From positions 186,001 through 250,000 of the forward strand of contig JANMYM010000083.1 in assembly GCA_031382085.1 (NCBI GenBank): a stretch of DNA of 64,000 bases, read 5' to 3'. The number at the start of each line of letters is the position of its first letter. Within the stretch, counting starts at the first letter, position 1. The translations under genes and the position numbers were made by a program. Below, piece after piece: positions 41,930 to 49,053 of this stretch. The stretch comes from UBA964 sp031382085 (GTDB lineage: Bacteria > Pseudomonadota > Gammaproteobacteria > Steroidobacterales > Steroidobacteraceae). The notes beneath the pieces are model-generated. The model saw only the letters and a program-made list of their open reading frames with translations. It ran no database searches and was not told where the DNA came from.

Positions 41930-41955
41930 GCCGTGAATTGTACGGCAAGCTTTGG

Positions 41956-42543
41956 CTAGTTGCGCTGGCCTAACGGCTCGCTAAGCAGCGTCTCGATTTC
42001 GGCTTCGAAGTTGCGCGCTGAGCGATCGCCGCTGTGCTGCTCGCCCACCAGCAACTGGCGGATGCGGCCCTGCTTGTCGATCAGGTAGAACGCGGGCCAG
42101 TAGCGATTGTCGAGCCGGCGCCAGTAGGCGAAGTCGTCATCCAGCATCTGCGGGTTTGTTAGTTGATATTGCGCAAGGCGTGCGGCAATGCCGCCACGAT
42201 CTTTCTCGTGTTCGAATTCAGGGCTGTGCACGCCGATCACTACCAGGCCGTGGCTGGCAAAGCGATCCGTTACGCGGCGCAGCCACGGAAACGAGCGGTA
42301 GCAGTTCCAGCAATCCGTGCTCCAGAAATCCAGCAACACAACCTTGCCGCGCAGGCTGGCCAGGGTCAGCGGCGGCGAATTGAGCCAACTGGACTCGCGG
42401 ATATGCGGAAATTCGGGGGCCAGCGTGTTTCCCGCGACCGCCGGCCCCGCTGCCAGTGCCAGCGGCGTGAGAAGCCTGGCCCCGGTGAATAACAAGGTTG
42501 TTGCGATGCAGGCGAACAGGAACCCGGAAACTATGCGTGCCAT
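41956..42543 (-). CDS. Thioredoxin-like (TlpA/redoxin) exported protein
   Basis: A 195-residue protein from ATG 42541-42543. The N-terminal hydrophobic helix (RIVSGFLFACIATTLLFTGARLL) is a signal or anchor. The thioredoxin domain includes LRGKVVLLDFWSTDCWNCYRSFPWLRRV with a CWNC active site, GLVVIGVHSPEFEHEKD, and the cis-proline region WPAFYLIDKQGRIR. It belongs with the NHL/DipZ-like redoxins that reduce disulfides in the periplasm. It lies 26 bp downstream of nothing on its own strand except greB, whose 3' end is at 42621, giving a possible greB-redoxin transcript. Confidence 0.82.
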   Translation of the reverse strand: MARIVSGFLFACIATTLLFTGARLLTPLALAAGPAVAGNTLAPEFPHIRESSWLNSPPLTLASLRGKVVLLDFWSTDCWNCYRSFPWLRRVTDRFASHGLVVIGVHSPEFEHEKDRGGIAARLAQYQLTNPQMLDDDFAYWRRLDNRYWPAFYLIDKQGRIRQLLVGEQHSGDRSARNFEAEIETLLSEPLGQRN

Positions 42544-42620
42544 ATGTGACAGACCGGAGCTACCACCCCAATATTGCGCCGTCGCACTGCCCGTGTTGAT
42601 CACAACCTGATTTTTCAGTT

Positions 42621-43142
42621 TCAGAGTAAACCATCTGCAGCCGGCGGCAGATATTCGGTATCCGTAATGATCAACCGGCGCATACCCGCTGGCAATTGCA
42701 CGCTGACTTCTTCGTCGAGCCGCTTGCCTAACAAGGCGCGCGCCAGCGGCGCATCCATGCTGATATAGCCCGGGGCGGCGTCAAATTCGTCCGGCCCCAC
42801 GATGCGATGGCGGGACTCCACGCCGGACTCGTCCTCCACAGTCACCCAGGCGCCAAAAAAAACCCGCTGTGGGTCGCTCGGCGGCTGATCCACCACTTTC
42901 ATACCATCGAGCCGCTTGCGCAGGAAGCGCACGCGGCTGTCGATTTCGCGCAAGCGCTTCTTGCCATAGGTGTACTCGGCATTTTCCGAGCGATCGCCCT
43001 GGGCAGCCGCCTCGGATACGGCCTGTGTCACGCGTGGCCGCTCGTTGCGCCAGAGCTGGTCCAGTTCGGCCTTCAGGCGGGCAAAGCCGGCCGGCGTGAT
43101 GAACTTCGACCCGGCAGTCTGTGGGGCGCGGTAACGGCTCAC
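42621..43142 (-). CDS. greB: Transcription elongation factor GreB
   Basis: GreB stimulates transcript cleavage by backtracked RNA polymerase. This 173-residue copy has an N-terminal coiled-coil domain (FITPAGFARLKAELDQLWRNERPRVTQAVSEAAAQGDRSENAEYTYGKKRLREID) with the acidic tip residues in GDRSENAEY, and a C-terminal FKBP-like domain (VFFGAWVTVEDESG...YISMDAPLARALLGKRLDEEV). The start is the GTG at 43140-43142 (VSRYRAPQTAGSKF), matching GreB N-termini; the longer upstream frame is not conserved. The YGKKRLREID segment favours GreB over GreA. Confidence 0.92.
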   Translation of the reverse strand: MSRYRAPQTAGSKFITPAGFARLKAELDQLWRNERPRVTQAVSEAAAQGDRSENAEYTYGKKRLREIDSRVRFLRKRLDGMKVVDQPPSDPQRVFFGAWVTVEDESGVESRHRIVGPDEFDAAPGYISMDAPLARALLGKRLDEEVSVQLPAGMRRLIITDTEYLPPAADGLL

Positions 43143-43228
43143 ATTAAGTCCAATGCTGAATTTTGCAGCTTGCAGGATGTGTAGGGGGTCACAGCAGGGG
43201 CGATTGTACCGGCCTAGTCTTTCCTCCC

Positions 43229-43429
43229 ATGAGCAACAAGTACTACACCCATTTCGTGACCGCCGCCGAGCAGGCGCGCAACTCGGATGAGTGGTGCGGT
43301 GTGGTGGAGCTCGAGAGGCCGATCGAACACCGCCAGGGCGGCGCGCGCGAGCTGCGCCAGTTGCTGGCGAGGAATTTCGAACTGGACTCAAAAGAGATCC
43401 GGATTCTGCATTGGGCCCGTTTGCACTAG
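43229..43429 (+). CDS. Small hypothetical protein (66 aa)
   Basis: ATG 43229 starts MSNKYYTHFVTAAEQARNSDEWCGVVELERPI and ends in IRILHWARLH. The composition is normal for a folded small protein, with an N-terminal beta/helix part and a Glu/Arg-rich helix (ARELRQLLARNFEL). TAGTCT at 43215-43220 is 8 nt upstream. It is followed by two hairpins, the second a strong intrinsic terminator, so it appears to be an independent single-gene transcript. I do not know the family. Confidence 0.65.
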   Translation: MSNKYYTHFVTAAEQARNSDEWCGVVELERPIEHRQGGARELRQLLARNFELDSKEIRILHWARLH

Positions 43430-43449
43430 CCCCGGTAATTTATCCCCTG

Positions 43450-43477
43450 GCGGACTTCCTCCCCTTTGTAAGTCCGC
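43450..43477 (+). terminator. First of two tandem hairpins after the 66-aa gene
   Basis: GCGGACTT (43450-43457) pairs with AAGTCCGC (43470-43477) around a 12-nt CT-rich loop. There is no T tract directly after it. It sits 8 bp before the strong terminator hairpin and may be a pause or stability element. Confidence 0.45.
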
Positions 43478-43484
43478 ATTTCAA

Positions 43485-43514
43485 CCCCGGGTCGCGAGGC
43501 CCGGGGTTTTTTTT
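43485..43514 (+). terminator. Intrinsic terminator
   Basis: CCCCGGG (43485-43491) pairs with CCCGGGG (43500-43506) across an 8-nt loop and is followed by eight T residues (43507-43514). This is the best Rho-independent terminator in the window. A GTTAG word begins immediately after it at 43516 and a CTAAC word at 43539, forming an inverted pair. Confidence 0.85.
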
Positions 43515-43603
43515 GTTAGTGAGACAGGCAGTCCGTTGCTAACAGCAACCCGTGGAGGTGAGTCGCAATCCCGTGGTCTTGCAGTTTGAAATTATTGCTG
43601 GCG

Positions 43604-43609
43604 TATACT
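43604..43609 (+). promoter_or_regulatory. Putative -10 TATACT of the M13 peptidase gene
   Basis: TATACT lies 7 nt before ATG 43617. TTGCAG at 43579-43584 could serve as a -35 with 19-bp spacing. The expected transcription start coincides with the ATG. Confidence 0.5.
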
Positions 43610-43616
43610 TGCGGGC

Positions 43617-45704
43617 ATGAAAAACTTCGTAACGCTCATCGCGATTGCAGTTTTGACAGTGTGCGCAGCCGCCGGTGGCGCGCCAGTTGCGCGGGCCGCC
43701 AACGCCGTGGCACCCGCTGCTGCTGCGGCCACACCCGCGGTAGCGGCCGCTCCGGCGCTGCGCTCCGGCATCGATCTGGCGAATCTGGACAGTTCAGTCC
43801 GACCGCAGGACGACTTGTATCGATTCGTTGCCAACAAGTGGCTGGCTAACAATCCGCTGCCGGCGGATCGGTCGCGCTATGGCAGTTTCGATCTTTTGGC
43901 CGACCAGTCCGAGGCAGAAGTGCGCACGGTGGTCGAAACCGCCGCAGCCGCCAAGGCGGCCAATGGTTCGCGGGCGCAGAAAATTGGCGACTTCTACGGC
44001 AGCTTCATGGATACCACGCGTCTTGCGGCCCTGGGTACCACACCGATTGCGGGCGAGCTGCGGCGCATCGATGCAATACGCGGCACGCGCGACTTGTTTG
44101 AATACATGGGCCGGTCGATACGCATGGGCGTGTCCATGCCGCTCGTTCTTTACGTCGGCCAGGACTACGCCGACTCGACGCAGTATCTGACCGGGGCCTA
44201 CCAGGGCGGCCTGATCATGCCGGACCGGGACTACTATTTGAATCCCGAGCAGAAATATGCGGATTTTCGCGCTGAGTATCGCAAGTACGTGGCGGCGCTG
44301 TTAGCTGCCGCTGGTGCGCGCGATGCCGCATCCGCCGCCAAGCGGATCGAGGCGCTGGAAACGCGGCTCGCCAACCACCAATGGTCGCGCGTACAGAATC
44401 GCGATCCCGTCAAGACTTACAATCGCAAGACGCTCGCCGAGCTGCAGACGTTTGCGCCCACGTTCGATTGGCAGGCCTTGCTGGCGGCAGCGCGCATCCC
44501 GGCGCGGGCCCTGGACATCAGTCAACCCAGCTATTTGCAGGAACTGGCCAAACTGACCCGCAGCACGCCGCTGGCGGACTGGCGCGAGTACCTGCGGCTG
44601 CAGGTGCTGGACAGCTGGGCGCCGTACCTGACGGCGGACTTCGAGCAGATGCATTTTGATTTCCACAGGAAGACCCTGAGCGGCGTCCCGGAGCAGTTGC
44701 CGCGCTGGAAACGCGCGCTGCAGACCATGAACGGTGGCGTCGGCGAATTGATCGGGCAACTTTATGTGGAGCGCACCTTCACCCCCGAGGCCAAGGCGCA
44801 CGTGAAGGTGCTGGTCGACAACCTGCTGCGCGCCTTTGCACTGGGTATCGATGAGCTCGACTGGATGAGCGATGCGACCAAGGCCGAAGCGCACAAGAAG
44901 CTGCAGAGGTTCACGGTGAAAATCGGTTATCCGGATCGCTGGCGGGATTACACGGGCCTCGAGATCGTCGCCGGCGACCTGTTAGGCAACGTCCGTCGCG
45001 CGAATGAATTCGAACTCGACCGGCAAGCTAACAAACTGGGCAAACCGCTGGACCGCAGCGAGTGGCTGATTACGCCGCAAACCGTCAACGCCTATTACTA
45101 CCCGCCGATGAATGAGATCGTGTTCCTCGCCGCGATCCTGCATCCGCCATTTTTTGACCCCAATGCAGATGACGCGGTTAATTACGGGGCGATAGGTGCG
45201 GTGATTGGCCATGAAATCAGCCACGGTTTCGACGACCAGGGCCGGCAATTCGATGGCGCCGGCAACCTGCGCGACTGGTGGACGTTGGATGACAACGCCC
45301 GTTTTCGACAGCGCGCCAGCAAATTGATCCGGCAGTTTGCCAGCTACAGGGTGCTGGGCGACAAGCCGGTAAACGGCGAACTGACAGTCGGAGAAAATAT
45401 CGGCGACCTGTCAGGACTCGCGGTGGCAATCAAGGCCTACAAGCTGTCGCTGGCAGGCGCGCCGGCGCCGGTGATCGATGGTTACACCGGCATGCAGCGG
45501 TTCTTTCTTGGCTGGGCACGGATCTGGACCGATGTCAGGCGCGATAGTGAAGCGCTGCGCCTGCTCACCATCGATCCGCACAGCCCGCCGCAATTCCGCG
45601 TCAATGGGCCGGTCAGCAACCTGAGCGAATTTTATGAGGCCTTCGGCGTCAAGGAGGGCGACAGGCTCTATCGCCCACCGGCCGAGCGTGTGAAAATCTG
45701 GTAG
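43617..45704 (+). CDS. M13 family metallopeptidase (neprilysin/PepO-like)
   Basis: A 695-residue exported zinc endopeptidase with a signal peptide (residues 1-28, ending near APVARAANA) followed by an Ala-rich linker. The zinc motif HEISH is at 532-536 in VIGHEISHGFDDQGRQFDGAGN. The third ligand lies in ENIGDLSGLAVAIKAY, and substrate-site NAYYYPPMNEIVFLAAILHPP precedes them. The C-terminal VNGPVSNLSEFYEAFGVKEGD is the usual M13 ending. It degrades small peptides in the periplasm. The full family length and motifs are intact. A short hairpin (45708-45725) lies between it and lemA. Confidence 0.95.
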   Translation: MKNFVTLIAIAVLTVCAAAGGAPVARAANAVAPAAAAATPAVAAAPALRSGIDLANLDSSVRPQDDLYRFVANKWLANNPLPADRSRYGSFDLLADQSEAEVRTVVETAAAAKAANGSRAQKIGDFYGSFMDTTRLAALGTTPIAGELRRIDAIRGTRDLFEYMGRSIRMGVSMPLVLYVGQDYADSTQYLTGAYQGGLIMPDRDYYLNPEQKYADFRAEYRKYVAALLAAAGARDAASAAKRIEALETRLANHQWSRVQNRDPVKTYNRKTLAELQTFAPTFDWQALLAAARIPARALDISQPSYLQELAKLTRSTPLADWREYLRLQVLDSWAPYLTADFEQMHFDFHRKTLSGVPEQLPRWKRALQTMNGGVGELIGQLYVERTFTPEAKAHVKVLVDNLLRAFALGIDELDWMSDATKAEAHKKLQRFTVKIGYPDRWRDYTGLEIVAGDLLGNVRRANEFELDRQANKLGKPLDRSEWLITPQTVNAYYYPPMNEIVFLAAILHPPFFDPNADDAVNYGAIGAVIGHEISHGFDDQGRQFDGAGNLRDWWTLDDNARFRQRASKLIRQFASYRVLGDKPVNGELTVGENIGDLSGLAVAIKAYKLSLAGAPAPVIDGYTGMQRFFLGWARIWTDVRRDSEALRLLTIDPHSPPQFRVNGPVSNLSEFYEAFGVKEGDRLYRPPAERVKIW

Positions 45705-45707
45705 CCG

Positions 45708-45725
45708 CTGCGGCAGGTGCCGCAG
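45708..45725 (+). terminator. Short hairpin between M13 and LemA genes
   Basis: CTGCGGCA and TGCCGCAG form an 8-bp stem with a 2-nt loop and no T tract. It could be a weak terminator or processing site before the LemA operon. Confidence 0.35.
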
Positions 45726-45754
45726 GTCCAGAGCAAAAATTGAAGGAGCGTTTC

Positions 45755-46378
45755 ATGCGTGGCATTTTCCTGGCTGTGGCCGGTACCCTGGTATTGAGCG
45801 GCTGCGGTTACAACAGCCTGCAATCCCAGGACGAAGGCATCAAAGCTGCCTGGTCCGAAGTCGTGAACCAGTATCAGCGCCGCGCTGACCTGATTCCGGC
45901 CTTGGTCAATACGGTCAAAGGCTACGCCGCGCAGGAAGAGCGCGTGCTGGTCGAGGTCACGGAGGCGCGGTCCCGCGCCACCTCGATCCAGCTGACGCCT
46001 GAGGCCATCAACGATCCCGAGGCCCTGAAGAAATTCCAGGCCGCGCAGGGCGAGCTGACCACCGCGCTCAAGAGCCTGATTGCCGTCAGCGAGCGCTACC
46101 CGGACCTCAAGTCCAACCAGAGCTTCCTCGAATTGCAGGCGCAGCTCGAAGGCACGGAAAACAGGATTACCGTGGCGCGCAACCGTTACATCGCCGCGGT
46201 GCAGGCCTATAACACCACGGTGCGCAGCTTCCCATCCAACCTGACCGCTATGGTGTTCGGTATGAAGGTCAAGCCGAGCTTCACGGTCGAGAATGAGGCC
46301 GCGATTTCCAAGCCGCCGGTTGTCAGCTTCGACACCTCGAAACCCGGCGCGCCGCCTCAGCCCGCACCTGCGAACTGA
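45755..46378 (+). CDS. LemA family lipoprotein
   Basis: A 207-residue LemA protein. ATG 45755 follows an AAGGAG ribosome site (45743-45748). The N-terminus MRGIFLAVAGTLVLSGCGYN is a lipoprotein signal with the lipobox LSGC. The mature part is the LemA helical bundle: VVNQYQRRADLIPALVNTVKGYAAQEERVL, ERYPDLKSNQSFLELQAQLEGTENRITVARNRYIAAVQAYN and TVRSFPSNLTAMVFGMKVKPSF. A Pro-rich tail follows. LemA proteins are commonly encoded with TPM-domain proteins, as here; their function in the envelope is still unclear. Confidence 0.92.
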   Translation: MRGIFLAVAGTLVLSGCGYNSLQSQDEGIKAAWSEVVNQYQRRADLIPALVNTVKGYAAQEERVLVEVTEARSRATSIQLTPEAINDPEALKKFQAAQGELTTALKSLIAVSERYPDLKSNQSFLELQAQLEGTENRITVARNRYIAAVQAYNTTVRSFPSNLTAMVFGMKVKPSFTVENEAAISKPPVVSFDTSKPGAPPQPAPAN

Positions 46379-46394
46379 ACAGCCAGCCGCGGTC

Positions 46395-47282
46395 ATGACA
46401 ACCCTGAAGCGCTGGGCTGCGGTTCTGGCGCTGCTGCCGTTGGGCGGCCTGGCCGCCGCCCAGGAACTGCAGCCGATTCCTGAGCTGACAGCGCGGGTCA
46501 CCGACACCAGCGGAACGCTGACGGCGGCCGAGCAGGCAGAACTCGAGCAAAAACTGCGCACATTCGAACAGCGCAAGGGCGCGCAGATTGCGGTGCTGCT
46601 GGTGCCGACCACCCAGCCAGAGGAAATCGAGCAATACGGTATCCGGGTCGCGGATGCCTGGAAAATCGGTCGCGCCAAGACCGACGATGGCGCGATCCTG
46701 CTGATCGCCAAGAATGACCGGCGCATGCGCATCGAAGTCGGGCGCGGTCTGGAAGGCGCGCTGACCGATCTGATCAGCAAACGCATCATCACCGAAACCA
46801 TGACGCCGCTGTTTCGGCAGAATGATTATGCCGGTGGCATCGATGCCGGTCTTGACCAGATGATCCGCGTGGTCGACGGCGAAGCCCTGCCGCCGCCCGA
46901 TGAGGGATGGAAGGGCGGTGCCTCCGGGTTGCTCGATTTTCTGCCGTTCCTGTTGGTTGCCGTTTTCATCGGTTCGATGCTGCTGCGCGCCATCTTTGGC
47001 CGATTGTTAGGTTCGACGCTGGCCGGCGGGCTGACCGGATACCTGGCCTGGGCCGTTGCCCAGTTGTTAGGTGTGTCAATCGGCGCGGCTATCGCAGCAT
47101 TTATGTTTTCGCTGCTGATGGGTACGGTGGGCGGCAATCGCTGGTCCAGCAGGCCCCGCCACGGTGGCTGGGGCGGCGGTTGGGGGGGTGGCGGCCTGGG
47201 CGGGGGTGGTTTTGGGGGTGGCGGTGGCTTCGGTGGCGGCGGTGGCGGCTTTGGGGGCGGTGGCGCCTCGGGGAGTTGGTGA
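46395..47282 (+). CDS. TPM-domain protein with Gly-rich tail (YgcG family)
   Basis: This 295-residue protein has a signal peptide (MTTLKRWAAVLALLPLGGLAAAQE) and a TPM domain (about 30-160) with VTDTSGTLTAAEQAELEQKL, IAVLLVPTTQPEEIEQYGIRVADAWKIGRAKTDDGAILLIAKNDRRMRIEVGRGLEG. Two or three membrane helices follow (about 180-240), then a C-terminal tail that is almost pure glycine with a few Trp/Phe. TPM proteins (also called Psb32/YgcG) lie in the envelope and accompany LemA. It starts 16 bp after lemA and contains two TTGTTAGG words in its membrane region. Confidence 0.9.
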   Translation: MTTLKRWAAVLALLPLGGLAAAQELQPIPELTARVTDTSGTLTAAEQAELEQKLRTFEQRKGAQIAVLLVPTTQPEEIEQYGIRVADAWKIGRAKTDDGAILLIAKNDRRMRIEVGRGLEGALTDLISKRIITETMTPLFRQNDYAGGIDAGLDQMIRVVDGEALPPPDEGWKGGASGLLDFLPFLLVAVFIGSMLLRAIFGRLLGSTLAGGLTGYLAWAVAQLLGVSIGAAIAAFMFSLLMGTVGGNRWSSRPRHGGWGGGWGGGGLGGGGFGGGGGFGGGGGGFGGGGASGSW

Positions 47283-47284
47283 GC

Positions 47285-47782
47285 ATGCAATTCCTGCGCG
47301 TCTTGCGGCATTTGTTGGCGACCGACTGGGCGACGCGGCGTCGCTTCGATGCTGAGGTGCTGGGTGCCATCGAGGCTGCGGTCCGTGACGTCGAGTCGCG
47401 GCATTCCGGCGAAATTCGCGTCGCCATCGAAACGGCATTCGATCTTCCAGAGCTCTGGCACGGGCTCAGTGCACGGCAGCGCGCTCTGCAGGTATTCGGG
47501 TTTCTGGGTGTCTGGGATACCGCGGCCAATAATGGTGTGCTCATTTATGTACTGAACGCCGACCACGCCGTGGAAATCGTCGCGGACCGCGGGATTGCCG
47601 CCCGGGTCCTGGCGGCCGAATGGGATGCGGTGTGCCGCAACATGGAAGACCATTTCCGCGCCGGACGATTTCGCGAGGGTTCGGTGGCAGGCGTGACGGC
47701 TGTTGGCGGGTTGCTGCAGCAGCACTTTCCGGACGCCCGTGGCGATCGCAATGAGCTGCCGGATCAGGCCGTGCTGCTTTAG
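47285..47782 (+). CDS. TPM-domain protein, short paralogue
   Basis: A 165-residue protein beginning 2 bp after the previous stop. It lacks a signal peptide and carries a second TPM domain: FDAEVLGAIEAAVRDVESRHSGEIRVAIETAF, FGFLGVWDTAANNGVLIYVLNADHAVEIVADRGIAARV and EGSVAGVTAVGGLLQQHF. The LemA, long TPM, short TPM order is a common bacterial arrangement. The likely role is as a cytoplasm-facing or peripheral partner of the membrane TPM protein. No catalytic residues are established for the family. Confidence 0.88.
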   Translation: MQFLRVLRHLLATDWATRRRFDAEVLGAIEAAVRDVESRHSGEIRVAIETAFDLPELWHGLSARQRALQVFGFLGVWDTAANNGVLIYVLNADHAVEIVADRGIAARVLAAEWDAVCRNMEDHFRAGRFREGSVAGVTAVGGLLQQHFPDARGDRNELPDQAVLL

Positions 47783-47816
47783 CGTAGCGCCGAATCAGTG
47801 CGATAATCCCCGGCCC

Positions 47817-49028
47817 ATGAGCACGGTAACTTCCAGAAGCATGCGTCCCTGTATTCGCGCCGCCGTCCTCACGCCATTGGCGGCCGCCTTGCTAACAAGC
47901 TGTTCCCTGGTCGGTGGCCCCTGGCAGAAGCCCAAGGCGCCGCCGCCACCACCTCCGCCACCGGCCGAAGCACCTCTGGCGCAACCGACACACCGCTTCG
48001 TGCTGGCCAACGACCAGCAGGACCTCGTCGGCCAGGTCGTGGTCACCAAATCGCGCAAGGAGGACACGCTGTCGGACATCGCGCGCCGATTCAACATCGG
48101 CTACGAAGAGCTGGTGCGCTCCAATCCCAAGGTCGATCCCTGGTTGCCGGGCGATGGTCGTGAAATCGTTGTACCGACGCGTTTCATCCTGCCTAACGCA
48201 CCGCGCGAGGGCATCGTCATCAACGTCGCTGCGATGCGCATGTTCTTCTACCCGAAACGCAAACCAGGCGAGCCACAGGTCGTTTACACCCACCCGATCG
48301 GCATCGGCAAAGTCGGCTGGTCGACGCCTGAAGGCACCACCAGGATCATTCGCAAGAAAAAAGATCCGGTCTGGGTGCCAGGGCCCGGCGTACGCGCCGA
48401 GCACAAGGAAAACGGCGAGATACTGCCGCCGGTAGTCGGTCCGGGGCCCGAAAATCCGTTAGGCAACCGGGCCATGTATCTGGGCTGGTCGCAGTTTTTG
48501 ATTCACGGGACCAACAAGCCGTATGGCGTCGGGCTGCGCTCCAGCCACGGCTGCATCCGCCTGTACCCCGAAGACATCGAACCCATTTTTGACATGGCTC
48601 AGGTCGGCGACAAGGTAACGGTCGTGAACCAGCCCTATTTGTTCGGCTTGGAAAACGGCGAACTTTACCTGCAGAACTTTGACGTGCTGGAGGACGATCC
48701 ACGCGACTTCAAGAAAAAGCAGCGCGCGCTGATCGACAAGGCCGTCTCGAAGCATGTGCTGGCGCAGCTGAAAGCCGCGAAGCAGGCCATCGACTACCAG
48801 ATCGTCGCCCAGCATGCGCACGATCCCTCCGGGGTCCCGGTATCCATTTCACGCGCGGATGCCACGTTCGACGCGGTGATTGCCGGCGCGCCGCGCGTGC
48901 GCAATGCCGTGCCACTGGGCGCGACCTGGGATGGCGTGTCTAACAACCAGGTCGACGAAGCAACGTTCAACACCATGCTTACCGAAGAGAAGCCGGATCC
49001 TGCGCCGGCTCCCAAGACCGGAACCTGA
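47817..49028 (+). CDS. L,D-transpeptidase with LysM-like domain, lipoprotein
   Basis: A 403-residue envelope enzyme. The N-terminus has a lipoprotein signal ending LAAALLTSCSLV, then a run of prolines (about residues 41-49), a LysM-like segment (KEDTLSDIARRFNIGYEELVRSNP) and a YkuD domain. The catalytic motif is HGTNKPYGVGLRSSHGCIRLYPEDI. The C-terminal 110 residues are unassigned. It cross-links peptidoglycan or attaches proteins to it, like ErfK/YbiS. The start is ATG 47817; ATG 47841 (MRPCIRAAV) would give a shorter signal. GATAAT at 47802-47807 lies 9 nt upstream. Confidence 0.9.
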   Translation: MSTVTSRSMRPCIRAAVLTPLAAALLTSCSLVGGPWQKPKAPPPPPPPPAEAPLAQPTHRFVLANDQQDLVGQVVVTKSRKEDTLSDIARRFNIGYEELVRSNPKVDPWLPGDGREIVVPTRFILPNAPREGIVINVAAMRMFFYPKRKPGEPQVVYTHPIGIGKVGWSTPEGTTRIIRKKKDPVWVPGPGVRAEHKENGEILPPVVGPGPENPLGNRAMYLGWSQFLIHGTNKPYGVGLRSSHGCIRLYPEDIEPIFDMAQVGDKVTVVNQPYLFGLENGELYLQNFDVLEDDPRDFKKKQRALIDKAVSKHVLAQLKAAKQAIDYQIVAQHAHDPSGVPVSISRADATFDAVIAGAPRVRNAVPLGATWDGVSNNQVDEATFNTMLTEEKPDPAPAPKTGT

Positions 49029-49053
49029 GACCATGCTGGGTGAAGAGAGGCCG

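Noticed and set aside
43617..45704. Candidate eukaryote-like transfer because the gene encodes a neprilysin-type peptidase
   Set aside because: M13 peptidases are common in bacteria, and codon use and the GTTAG word match the neighbours.
47157..47279. Possible frameshift or simple-sequence error in the glycine-rich end of the TPM gene
   Set aside because: Gly-rich tails ending in GGGGASGSW-type sequence are normal for YgcG/TPM proteins, and the frame stays open to a sensible stop.
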